Translations under genes and position numbers: made by a program
Shown here: piece after piece, positions 7,242 to 19,100 of the stretch
Numbering within the stretch: the stretch's first letter is position 1
Layout of the letters: each line of letters opens with the position of its first letter
Notes under the pieces: generated by a model
What the model saw: the letters and a program-made list of their open reading frames with translations, nothing else
Database searches by the model: none
Told to the model about the DNA's origin: nothing
Assembly (NCBI GenBank): GCA_949317995.1
Contig: OX439039.1
Span: forward strand, 76,056,002-76,120,001
Source: Acholoe squamosa
Lineage: Eukaryota; Annelida; Polychaeta; Phyllodocida; Polynoidae
DNA: 64,000 nucleotides
Direction of reading: 5' to 3'

Positions 7242-9975
7242 GTGTGCATTCCCTTCCCCAGATGGTGCCACCAAGTAAGTATTGGGAGGGGAAAGAGAAA
7301 ATTATGCTCAGCCTCTATCTTTGGTAAAAACCGGGGTAGGCTATAGATAGTTAAATTCAGCGTTCTCATCCTGTTCAGGCCTTCTTGCACCATTTCATGG
7401 ACAGATGGCCCTGCCTTTTGCCATTATATTGCAGAGACTTCAAAAGGTTTTTTGTCGATTTTACAAATGCATTGTAGCATATACTCCAATGTTACAAGGG
7501 GGGTCAAAAAGTGGCCAAATTTATGGTAGGAAATATTTGAAAGGCCCTTTGGTAACCTAAATCTTATTCTTGGCTACCCACCTAAAATCACTTTGCATTT
7601 GGGTTTTACAATGTATAAGCACACGAAAATGCATAAACTAATGGTTTCATGAGGAGGTTCCAATGTTGAGCATTGGTGGCAAGACTGAGCCACTTGGAGA
7701 ATGACTGCTGCTTACATACCACCTGCTAAAATAGGGTAATGGTTAGAGCTTTGAACTCACAATCAGAAGAACAGGAGTTCAAGTCCCTGTGCTGTTATTC
7801 ACATCGCATATCAGGAGTTTTTTGTCAAACGATTTATAATAAAGTTAGCAATATATGTTAAACCGTTTGTCCTGAGCCAAGAGATCTTGAAAACAGTTTT
7901 CCTTTACATGCTTGGCAAAAGCAGCGGAGCAAAATGAAATGAAAACTTGAAAATTGACATAAAATGCTTTTTGATTCTCTGAAACCTCAAGCATCAAACA
8001 AGCCTAGAACTCTGTTACCCTGCATTGTATGTCCAGTGTTCTAACCACTACCCTATTCTGGACAGATGACATATAGGAGGTAAAGTCTCCAACTCATTCA
8101 GATCACCAAGATCAGGCCTTACTTATACATCACGGTTAGGTCAACTCACTTACACATGGTTTCTGAGAATAACTGCCCCCATTTGGTGTTTCACTTATAC
8201 CCTCAGGGACTACTTTCCTTCCCCTTCCCATCAAACACAGGGCAGAAGACCAGAGTCTAGGATGCTAGTACTTATGTCTGGGACCAGCATCCTAGTATAT
8301 GGTCAAGTTGTGGCACACTAGGGACACCTAGAGAGCAATAGAAAAACTAAGACATGCAAGTGTGCATTCCCTTCCCCAGATGGTGCCACCAAGTAAGTAT
8401 TGGGAGGGGAAAGAGAAAATTATGCTCAGCCTCTATCTTTGGTAAAAAACGGGGTAGGCTATAGATAGTTAAATTCAGCGTTCTCATCCTGTTCAGGCCT
8501 TCTTGCACCATTTCATGGACAGATGGCCCTGCCTTTTGCCATTATATTTGCGAGACTTCAAAAGGTTTTTTGTCGATTTTACAAATGCATTGTAGCATAT
8601 ACTCCAATGTTACAAGGGGGGTCAAAAAGTGGCCAAATTTATGGTAGGAAATATTTGAAAGGCCCTTTAGTAACCTAAATCTTATTCTTGGCTACCCACC
8701 TAAAATCACTTTGCATTTGGGTTTTACAATGTATAAGCACACGAAAATGCATAAACTAATGGTTTCATGAGGAGGTTCCAATGTTGAGCATTGGTGGCAA
8801 GACTGAGCCACTTGGAGAATGACTGCTGCTTACATACCACCTGCTAAAATAGGGTAGTGGTTAGAGCTTTGAACTCACAATCAGAAGAACAGGAGTTCAA
8901 GTCCCTGTGCTGTTATTCACATCGCACATCAGGAGTTTTTTGTCAAACGATTTATAATAAAGTTAGCAATATATGTCAAACCTTTTGTCCTGAGCCAAGA
9001 GATCTTGAAAACAGTTTTCCTTTACATGCTTGGCAAAAGCAGCGGAGCAAAATGAAATGAAAACTTGAAAATTGACATAAAATGCTTTTTGATTCTCTGA
9101 AACCTCAAGCATCAAACAAGCCTAGAACTCTGTTACCCTGCATTGTAAGTCCAGTGTTCTAACCACTACCCTATTCTGGACAGAGGACATATAGGAGGTA
9201 AAGTCTCCAACTCATTCAGATCACCAAGATCAGGCCTTACTTATACATCACGGTTAGGTCAACTCACTTACACATGGTTTCTGAGAACAACTGCCCCCAT
9301 TTGGTGTTTCACTTATACCCTCAGGGACTACTTTCCTTCCCCTTCCCATCAAACACAGGGCAGAAGACCAGAGTCTAGGATGCTAGTACTTATGTCTGGG
9401 ACCAGTATCCTAGTATATGGTCAAGTTGTGGCACACTAGGGACACCTAGAGAGCAAGAAAAAAAACTAAGACATGCAAGTGTGCATTCCCTTCCCCAGAT
9501 GGTGCCACCAAGTAAGTATTGGGAGGGGAAAGAGAAAATTATGCTCAGCCTCTATCTTTGGTAAAAACCGGGGTAGGCTATAGATAGTTAAATTCAGCGT
9601 TCTCATCCTGTTCAGGCCTTCTTGCACCATTTCATGGACACATGGCCCTGCCTTTTGCCATTATATGGCAGAGACTTCAAAAGGTTTTTTGTCAATTTTA
9701 CAAATGCATTGTAGCATATAATCCAATGTTACAAGGGGGGTCAAAAAGTGGCCAAATTTATGGTAGGAAATATTTGAATGGCCCTTTAGTAACCTAAATC
9801 TTATTCTTGGCTACCCACCTAAAATCACTTTGCATTTGTGTTTTACAATGTATAAGCACACGAAAATGCATAAACTAATGGTTTCATGAGAAGGTTCCAA
9901 TGTTGAGCATTGGTGGCAAGACTGAGCCACTTGGAGAATGACTGCTGCTTACATACCACCTGCTAAAATAGGGTA

Positions 9976-10287
9976 GTGGTTAGAGTTTTGAACTCACAAT
10001 CAGAAGAACAGGAGTTCAAGTCCCTGTGCTGTTATTCACATCGCATATCAGGAGTTTTTTGTCAAATTATTTATAATAAAGTTAGCAATATATGTCAAAC
10101 CTTTTGTCCTGAGCCAAGAGATCTTTTTGATTAAAATCACTTGGCATTTGGGTTTTACAATGTATAAGCACACGAAAATGCATAAACTAATGGTTTCATG
10201 AGGAGGTTCCAATGTTGAGCATTGGTGGCAAGACTGAGCCACTTGGAGAATGACTGCTGCTTACATACCACCTGCTAAAATAGGGTA
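9976..10287 (+). repeat. Short 312-bp satellite unit, copy 1
   Basis: Only the forward tRNA-like module and its flanks remain. The unit is normal to AGAGATC (about 10122), then TTTTTGATT, then resumes at AAAATCAC (10133), 155 bases before the next anchor. About 806 bp is missing relative to the full unit. TTTTTGATT matches a word inside the missing part, so the junction looks like a two-step deletion or filler. The copy has the CAAATTATTTATAA variant. Confidence 0.85.
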
Positions 10288-10739
10288 GTGGTTAGAGTTT
10301 TGAACTCACAATCAGAAGAACAGGAGTTCAAGTCCCTGTGCTGTTATTCACATCGCATATCAGGAGTTTTTTGTCAAACGATTTATAATAAAGTTAGCAA
10401 TATATGTCAAACCTTTTGTCCTGAGCCAAGAGATCTTGAAAACAGTTTTCCTTTACATGCTTGGCAAAAGCAGCGGAGCAAAATGAAATGAAAACTTGAA
10501 AATTGACATAAAATGCTTTTTGATTCACTGAAACCTGAAGCATCAAACAAGCCTAGAACTGTGTTACCCTGCATTGTAATTCCAGTGTTCTAACCACTAC
10601 CCTATTCTGGACAGAGGACATATGGGAGGTAAACTCATTCAGATCACCAAGATCAGGCCTTACTTATACATCACGGTTAGGTCAACTCACTTACACATGG
10701 TTTCTGAGAACAACTGCCCCCATTTGGTGTTTCACTTAT

Positions 10740-10771
10740 GGGTCACTCTCACCAGATTGGTGCAGGTCTGA
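10740..10771 (+). repeat. Left terminal inverted repeat of the 2172-bp element
   Basis: 32 bases starting GGGTCACTCTCACC and ending GCAGGTCTGA. It is a perfect reverse complement of 12880-12911. Confidence 0.9.
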
Positions 10772-11117
10772 AAATAGGGGGTTATTCATTTTGAAGACTT
10801 GTGTAAAATTATTTTGTATCATATTTCTACATTTGTTATTTTTCCCATGTCAGATAGGCTTACACCTACATGGCAAAAATAATTTCATTGTAAAACAGGT
10901 CATATTTTTTTGTTACCTAAGGTCAGAAAGGCCTAAAATGCCCTTTTTTCACAATAAGCCTTCTCCAAGCCACTGAAATCTCACAATATTATTTTTTATT
11001 GTAATATCATGTATTAATAATGTGTACATGTGTACAAATACCTCTCTTCCCCACCCCCTGAACATTTTTATCACCTCTTAAGTCTTCTCTTTTTTATTTC
11101 TTGCTACAAATAGCAAA

Positions 11118-11153
11118 TGGTCAAAGAGCCGCCCTTGGGTGGCTCTTTGACCA
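11118..11153. repeat. Hairpin of two inverted copies of the GGTGGCTCTTTGACCA word
   Basis: TGGTCAAAGAGCCGCCC (11118-11134) and GGGTGGCTCTTTGACCA (11137-11153) face each other across a 2-base TT loop. They form a 17-bp stem with a single G-T pair. Confidence 0.8.
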
Positions 11154-11500
11154 CTTACTCTGTTTGATTTCTTTTCACATTTTTTATATCTTGATTTTGA
11201 ATATTCTCATATTATCCTATATTTTTCCCAAAGAAAGGGGACACTCAGCTAGTTAAGATCATCTTTTTAATTAGTGTTGAAGGTGATATTTTTTTTCCAT
11301 GGCCTTCCAAAGTCTAGTTTTACCTTCTTCATTTAGATGGGTGGCTCTTTGACCACTTGGACAGTTTGCTCTATATTTCTGATACACTTGGTATTTAACT
11401 ATAACCTTTATGTTCATTATGATAACGATAATAGGTCCTGTCTGTTGGTCAATCATACGAAACTGAGAAATATTATGGAAATTAACAAGGTCCAAAGAAG

Positions 11501-11580
11501 AGGTGGTTTTTTGACCACTTGGGTGGCTCTTTGACCACTTGGGTGGCTCTTTGACCACTTGGGTGGCTCTTTGACCACCT
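11501..11580 (+). repeat. 20-bp minisatellite, four copies
   Basis: GGGTGGCTCTTTGACCACTT repeats at 11521, 11541 and 11561 (the last ending CCT), preceded by a changed copy at 11501. Confidence 0.85.
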
Positions 11581-12353
11581 GATATAAATGCATGAAATTA
11601 CTATAATCATGAATTATTAAGAACACCAGTTCGATATTCAATGATGTGTACAGCTTACACAGACCATTCTGACTTTTGAAAAATACATTTTGAGAGTTTT
11701 TAAAGATTAATGGGGCCTATTTGGCCATTTGGATGGCTCTTTGACCAGCTGGGGTGGCTCTTTGACCACCTGGGGTGGTTATTTGACCAGCTGATATAAA
11801 TCCATGAATTTACAATAATCATAAATGATTGAGAATGCAAATTAGATGTGTAAGGAAATGTACAGCCTTTGCACTCTATTTTGATTTTAAAAATTTATTT
11901 TGAGACTTTCTTTTGGACTACTGGGAGCCTATTTGACCATTTAGGTGGCTCTTTGACCACCTGAGGCCAGCTATGATAATGGCATGACTTCACCATAATT
12001 ATGAGTAATTACAAATGCAAATTGAATGTATAATGATGTACAGATCCCATGCCCTCTATTCTGACATCTAAAACCATATTTTTTTAACATTTTTGAGGGT
12101 ATTTTGGTGGCTATTTAACCAATAGGTGGCTCTTTGACCACTTGGGGCGGCTCTTTGACCAGCTGAGATAATGCCATGACTTTACTATAATCGTGAATAA
12201 TTACAAATACAAATTAGATACATAATGATGTATATAGCCTATGAACTATACCCTGACCGTTTGAAAATATTTTGAAACAATTTCAAGACTATTGGGGGCC
12301 TTTTTTTGGCCATTTGGGTGGCTCTTTGACCACTTAGGGTGGCTCTTTGACCA
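11581..12353 (+). repeat. Four diverged tandem repeats of about 180-210 bp inside the transposon
   Basis: Repeat starts at 11581, 11793, 11975 and 12167 share the order GATA(TA)AATGCCATGA, a CATAATCATGAATAATTA-like part, a TGATGTACAG part, TTTTGAGA, a GGGGGCCTATTTGACC-like part, and then one to three copies of GGTGGCTCTTTGACCA. Copies of that word lie at 11731, 11752, 11774 (changed), 11943, 12124, 12145, 12316 and 12337; other copies of the element are at 11137, 11339 and 11521-11580. An inverted copy lies near 12708-12723. Confidence 0.7.
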
Positions 12354-12879
12354 CCACCTGTGGCATGAATGTAAACCAATATAACTATAACAATATTTGA
12401 AAATTTACCCAGGGTATTGTACATCTTTGCAAACAATAGGCTTTAAGCAAAATGTGAAAAGTGCTTAAACCCACATAAGTGACCCCAGGTACATACACAA
12501 AAACTGCAAAGTTTATAAAAGGCAAAGTCCTAGAAAAAGGGCAGAAAAAATAATTAGGAGACCCATCAATTTTTTATAAGTCAATAAAATACAAATCTTT
12601 TTAAATAATATTATAGAACTTACCATAACCTTTTCTATGGTGTAAAATAGTAAACCCTTTGTTGAAGGAAAATTGGCAAAAAAAATATAATCAGTAGGCC
12701 TCCTAGGTGGCCAAAGAGCCACCTATAAACCACACATGGCGAAAAGACTCCATTGTTAATAATATTTAATCATATATTTAAGGAAAAAGGAATGTGTAAC
12801 AAGATCCATCTATACATATATTTTCCATGTGCCAAAGGATTACACTGAACTCCTAAATATCATTTTTCACTATCTCATA

Positions 12880-12911
12880 TCAGACCTGCACCAATCTGGT
12901 GAGAGTGACCC
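12880..12911 (-). repeat. Right terminal inverted repeat of the 2172-bp element
   Basis: 32 bases ending GGTGAGAGTGACCC, the perfect reverse complement of 10740-10771. TTAT follows at 12912. Confidence 0.9.
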
Positions 12912-15809
12912 TTATACCCTCAGGGACTACTTTCCTTCCCCTTCCCATCAAACACAGGGCAGAAGACCAGAGTCTAGGATGCTAGTACTTATGTCTGGGA
13001 CCAGTATCCTAGTATATGGTCAAGTTGTGGCACACTAGGGACACCTAGAGAGCAATAGAAAAACTACGACATGCAAGTGTGCATTCCCTTCCCCAGATGG
13101 TGCCACCAAGTAAGTATTGGGAGGGGAAAGAGAAAATTATGCTCAGCCTCTATCTTTGGTAAAAACCGGGGTAGGCTATAGATAGTTAAATTCAGCGTTC
13201 TCATCCTGTTCAGGCCTTCTTGCACCATTTCATGGACAGATGGCCCTGCCTTTTGCCATTATATTGCAGAGACTTCAAAAGGTTTTTTGTCGATTTTACA
13301 AATGCATTGTAGCATATACTCCAATGTTACAAGGGGGGTCAAAAAGTGGCCAAATTTATGGTAGGAAATATTTGAAAGGCCCTTTAGTAACCTAAATCTT
13401 ATTCTTGGCTACCCACCTAAAATCACTTTGCATTTGGGTTTTACAATGTATAAGCACACGAAAATGCATAAACTAATGGTTTCATGAGGAGGTTCCAATG
13501 TTGAGCATTGGTGGCAAGACTGAGCCACTTGGAGAATGACTGCTGCTTACATACCACCTGCTAAAATAGGGTAGTGGTTAGAGCTTTGAACTCACAATCA
13601 GAAGAACAGGAGTTCAAGTCCCTGTGCTGTTATTCACATCGCATATCAGGAGTTTTTTGTCAAACGATTTATAATAAAGTTAGCAATATATGTCAAACCT
13701 TTTGTCCTGAGCCAAGAGATCTTGTAAACAGTTTTCCTTTACATGCTTGGCAAAAGCAGCGGAGCAAAATGAAATGAAAACTTGAAAATTGACATAAAAT
13801 GCTTTTTGATTCTCTGAAACCTCAAGCATCAAACAAGCCTAGAACTCTGTTACCCTGCATTGTAAGTCCAGTGTTCTAACCACTTCCCTATTCTGGACAG
13901 ATGACATAAAGGAGGTAAAGTCTCCAACTCATTCAGATCACCAAGATCAGGCCTTACTTATACATCATGGTTAGGTCAACTCACTTACACATGGTTTCTG
14001 AGAATAACTGCCCCCATTTGGTGTTTCACTTATACCCTCAGGGACTACTTTCCTTCCCCTTCCCATCAAACACAGGGCAGAAGACCAGAGTCTAGGATGC
14101 TAGTACTTATGTCTGGGACCAGCATCCTAGTATATGGTCAAGTTGTGGCACACTAGGGACACCTAGAGAGCAATAGAAAAACTAAGACATGCAAGTGTGC
14201 ATTCCCTTCCCCAGATGGTGCCACCAAGTAAGTATTGGGAGGGGAAAGAGAAAATTATGCTCAGCCTCTATCTTTGGTAAAAACCGGGGAAGGCTATAGA
14301 TAGTTAAATTCAGCGTTCTCATCCTGTTCAGGCCTTCTTGCACCATTTCATGGACAGATGGCCCTGCCTTTTGCCATTATATGGCAGAGACTTCAAAAGG
14401 TTTTTTGTCAATTTTACAAATGCATTGTAGCATATAATCCAATGTTACAAGGGGGGTCAAAAAGTGGCCAAATTTATGGTAGGAAATATTTGAATGGCCC
14501 TTTAGTAACCTAAATCTTATTCTTGGCTACCCACCTAAAATTACTTGGCATTTGGGTTTTACAATGTATAAGCACACGAAAATGCATAAACTAATGGTTT
14601 CATGAGGAGGTTCCAATGTTGAGCATTGGTGGCAAGACTGAGCCACTTGGAGAATGACTGCTGCTTACATACCACCTGCTAAAATAGGGTAGTGGTTAGA
14701 GTTTTGAACTCACAATCAGAAGAACAGGAGTTCAAGTCCCTGTGCTGTTATTCACATCGCATATCAGGAGTTTTTTGTCAAACGATTTATAATAAAGTTA
14801 GCAATATATGTCAAACCTTTTGTCCTGAGCCAAGAGATTTTGTAAACAGTTTTCCTTTACATGCTTGGCAAAAGCAGCGGAGCAAAATGAAATGAAAACT
14901 TGAAAATTGACATAAAATGCTTTTTGATTCTCTGAAACCTCAAGCATCAAACAAGCCTAGAACTCTGTTACCCTGCATTGTAAGTCCAGTGTTCTAACCA
15001 CTACCCTATTCTGGACAGATGACATATAGGAGGTAAAGTCTCCAACTCATTCAGATCACCAAGATCAGGCCTTACTTATACATCACGGTTAGGTCAACTC
15101 ACTTACACATGGTTTCTGAGAATAACTGCCCCCATTTGGTGTTTCACTTATACCCTCAGGGACTACTTTCCTTCCCCTTCCCATCAAACACAGGGCAGAA
15201 GACCAGAGTCTAGGATGCTAGTACTTATGTCTGGGACCAGTATCCTAGTATATGGTCAAGTTGTGGCACACTAGGGACACCTAGAGAGCAATAGAAAAAC
15301 TAAGACATGCAAGTGTGCATTCCCTTCCCCAGATGGTGCCACCAAGTAAGTATTGGGAGGGGAAAGAGAAAATTATGCTCAGCCTCTATCTTTGGTAAAA
15401 ACCGGGGTAGGCTATAGATAGTTAAATTCAGCGTTCTCATCCTGTTCAGGCCTTCTTGCACCATTTCATGGACACATGGCCCTGCCTTTTGCCATTATAT
15501 GGCAGAGACTTCAAAAGGTTTTTTGTCAATTTTACAAATGCATTGTAACATATAATCCAATGTTACAAGGGGGGTCAAAAAGTGGCCAAATTTATGGTAG
15601 GAAATATTTGAATGGCCCTTTAGTAACCTAAATCTTATTCTTGGCTACCCACCTAAAATCACTTTGCATTTGGGTTTTACAATGTATAAGCACACGAAAA
15701 TGCATAAACTAATGGTTTCATGAGGAGGTTCCAATGTTGAGCATTGGTGGCAAGACTGAGCCACTTGGAGAATGACTGCTGCTTACATACCACCTGCTAA
15801 AATAGGGTA

Positions 15810-16121
15810 GTGGTAAGAGTTTTGAACTCACAATCAGAAGAACAGGAGTTCAAGTCCCTGTGCTGTTATTCACATCGCATATCAGGAGTTTTTTGTCAAA
15901 TTATTTATAATAAAGTTAGCAATATATGTCAAACCTTTTGTCCTGAGCCAAGAGATCTTTTTGATTAAAATCACTTGGCATTTGGGTTTTACAATGTATA
16001 AGCACACGAAAATGCATGAACTAATGGTTTCATGAGGAGGTTCCAATGTTGAGCATTGGTGGCAAGACTGAGCCACTTGGAGAATGACTGCTGCTTACAT
16101 ACCACCTGCTAAAATAGGGTA
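15810..16121 (+). repeat. Short 312-bp satellite unit, copy 2
   Basis: It has the same junction (about 15956-15967) and CAAATTATTTATAA variant as copy 1. The A-box-like word is changed to GTGGTAAGAG. A 1110-bp unit follows, as after copies 1, 4 and 5. Confidence 0.85.
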
Positions 16122-19100
16122 GTGGTTAGAGTTTTGAACTCACAATCAGAAGAACAGGAGTTCAAGTCCCTGTGCTGTTATTCACATCGCATATCAGGAG
16201 TTTTTTGTCAAACGATTTATAATAAAGTTAGCAATATATGTCAAACCTTTTGTCCTGAGCCAAGAGATCTTGAAAACAGTTTTCCTTTACATGCTTGGCA
16301 AAAGCAGCGGAGCAAAATGAAATGAAAACTTGAAAATTGACATAAAATGCTTTTTGATTCACTGAAACCTCAAGCATCAAACAAGCCTAGAACTCTGTTA
16401 CCCTGCATTGTAAGTCCAGTGTTCTAACCACTACCCTATTCTGGACAGAGGACATATGGGAGGTAAACTCATTCAGATCACCAAGATCAGGCCTTACTTA
16501 TACATCACGGTTAGGTCAACTCACTTACACATGGTTTCTGAGAACAACTGCCCCCATTTGGTGTTTCACTTATACCCTCAGGGACTACTTTCCTTCCCCT
16601 TCCCATCAAACACAGGGCAGAAGACCAGAGTCTAGGATGCTAGTACTTATGTCTGGGACCAGCATCCTAGTATATGGTCAAGTTGTGGCACACTAGGGAC
16701 ACCTAGAGAGCAATAGAAAAACTAAGATATGCAAGTGTGCATTCCCTTCCCCAGATGGTGCCACCAAGTAAGTATTGGGAGGGGAAAGAGAAAATTATGC
16801 TCAGCCTCTATCTTTGGTAAAAACCGGGGTAGGCTATAGATAGTTAAATTCAGCATTCTCATCCTGTTCAGGCCTTCTTGCACCATTTCATGGACAGATG
16901 GCCCTGCCTTTTGCCATTATATTGCAGAGACTTCAAAAGGTTTTTTGTCGATTTTACAAATGCATTGTAGCATATACTCCAATGTTACAAGGGGGGTCAA
17001 AAAGTGGCCAAATTTATGGTAGGAAATATTTGAAAGGCCCTTTAGTAACCTAAATCTTATTCTTGGCTACCCACCTAAAATCACTTTGCATTTGGGTTTT
17101 ACAATGTATAAGCACACGAAAATGCATAAACTAATGGTTTCATGAGGAGGTTCCAATGTTGAGCATTGGTGGCAAGACTGAGCCACTTGGAGAATGACTG
17201 CTGCTTACATACCACCTGCTAAAATAGGGTAGTGGTTAGAGCTTTGAACTCACAATCAGAAGAAGAGGAGTTCAAGTCCCTGTGCTGTGATTCACATCGC
17301 ATATCAGGAGATTTTTGTCAAACGATTTATAATAAAGTTAGCAATATATGTCAAACCTTTTGTCCTGAGCCAAGAGATCTTGAAAACAGTTTTCCTTTAC
17401 ATGCTTGGCAAAAGCAGCGGAGCAAAATGAAATGAAAACTTGAAAATTGACATAAAATGCTTTTTGATTCTCTGAAACCTCAAGCATCAAACAAGCCTAG
17501 AACTCTGTTACCCTGCATTGTAAGTCCAGTGTTCTAACCACTACCCTATTCTGGACAGATGACATATAGGAGGTAAAGTCTCCAACTCATTCAGATCACC
17601 AAGATCAGGCCTTACTTATACATCACAGTTAGGTCAACTCACTTACACATGGTTTCTGAGAATAACTGCCCCCATTTGGTGTTTCACTTATACCCTCAGG
17701 GACTACTTTCCTTCCCCTTCCCATCAAACACAGGGCAGAAGACCAGAGTCTAGGATGCTAGTACTTATGTCTGGGACCAGCATCCTAGTATATGGTCAAG
17801 TTGTGGCACACTAGGGACACCTAGAGAGCAATAGAAAAACTAAGACATGCAAGTGTGCATTCCCTTCCCCAGATGGTGCCACCAAGTAAGTATTGGGAGG
17901 GGAAAGAGAAAATTATGCTCAGCCTCTATCTTTGGTAAAAACCGGGGTAGGCTATAGATAGTTAAATTCAGCGTTCTCATCCTGTTCAGGCCTTCTTGCA
18001 CCATTTCATGGACAGATGGCCCTGCCTTTTGCCATTATATTGCAGAGACTTCAAAAGGTTTTTTGTCGATTTTACAAATGCATTGTAGCATATACTCCAA
18101 TGTTACAAGGGGGGTCAAAAAGTGGCCAAATTTATGGTAGGAAATATTTGAAAGGCCCTTTAGTAACCTAAATCTTATTCTTGGCTACCCACCTAAAATC
18201 ACTTTGCATTTGGGTTTTACAATGTATAAGCACACGAAAATGCATAAACTAATGGTTTCATGAGGAGGTTCCAATGTTGAGCATTGGTGGCAAGACTGAG
18301 CCACTTGGAGAATGACTGCTGCTTACATACCACCTGCTAAAATAGGGTAGTGGTTAGAGCTTTGAACTCACAATCAGAAGAACAGGAGTTCAAGTCCCTG
18401 TGCTGTTATTCACATCGCATATCAGGAGATTTTTGTCAAACGATTTATAATAAAGTTAGCAATATATGTCAAACCTTTTGTCCTGAGCCAAGAGATCTTG
18501 AAAACAGTTTTCCTTTACATGCTTGGCAAAAGCAGCGGAGCAAAATGAAATGAAAACTTGAAAATTGACATAAAATGCTTTTTGATTCTCTGAAACCTCA
18601 AGCATCAAACAAGCCTAGAACTCTGTTACCCTGCATTGTAAGTCCAGTGTTCTAACCACTACCCTATTCTGGACAGATGACATATAGGAGGTAAAGTCTC
18701 CAACTCATTCAGATCACCAAGATCAGGCCTTACTTATACATCACGGTTAGGTCAACTCACTTACACATGGTTTCTGAGAATAACTGCCCCCATTTGGTGT
18801 TTCACTTATACCCTCAGGGACTACTTTCCTTCCCCTTCCCATCAAACACAGGGCAGAAGACCAGAGTCTAGGATGCTAGTACTTATGTCTGGGACCAGCA
18901 TCCTAGTATATGGTCAAGTTGTGGCACACTAGGGACACCTAGAGAGCAATAGAAAAACTAAGACATGCAAGTGTGCATTCCCTTCCCCAGATGGTGCCAC
19001 CAAGTAAGTATTGGGAGGGGAAAGAGAAAATTATGCTCAGCCTCTATCTTTGGTAAAAACTGGGGTAGGCTATAGATAGTTAAATTCAGCGTTCTCATCC

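Larger units (their letters stand above)
10740..12911. mobile_element. 2172-bp non-autonomous DNA transposon with 32-bp perfect TIRs
   Basis: The element interrupts one satellite unit and is flanked by TTAT on both sides (10736-10739, 12912-12915). The uninterrupted word CACTTATACC in other units gives the empty site. The ends start GGGTCACTCTCACC and are perfect inverted repeats over 32 bp. No long reading frame or transposase is visible. The centre is built from diverged tandem repeats holding the word GGTGGCTCTTTGACCA. It is found in one unit only, so it inserted after the array formed. A 4-bp duplication fits several superfamilies and I cannot choose among them. Confidence 0.85.

Noticed and set aside
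7104-7346. 80-codon frame across the 340-bp element and adjacent satellite, with an opposite-strand 63-codon partner (also at 38490 and 42493)
   Set aside because: It straddles the insertion border, overlaps a frame on the other strand and has no recognisable domain; it is a chance product of the insertion.
10048-10242. 64-codon minus-strand frame in the short units
   Set aside because: It is created by the deletion junction and repeated only because the short units are copies of one another.
11271-11641. Overlapping frames with repeated VKEPPKWSKSHPSGQ-like products inside the transposon
   Set aside because: They are translations of the 20-bp minisatellite on both strands; the repeat explains the open frames.
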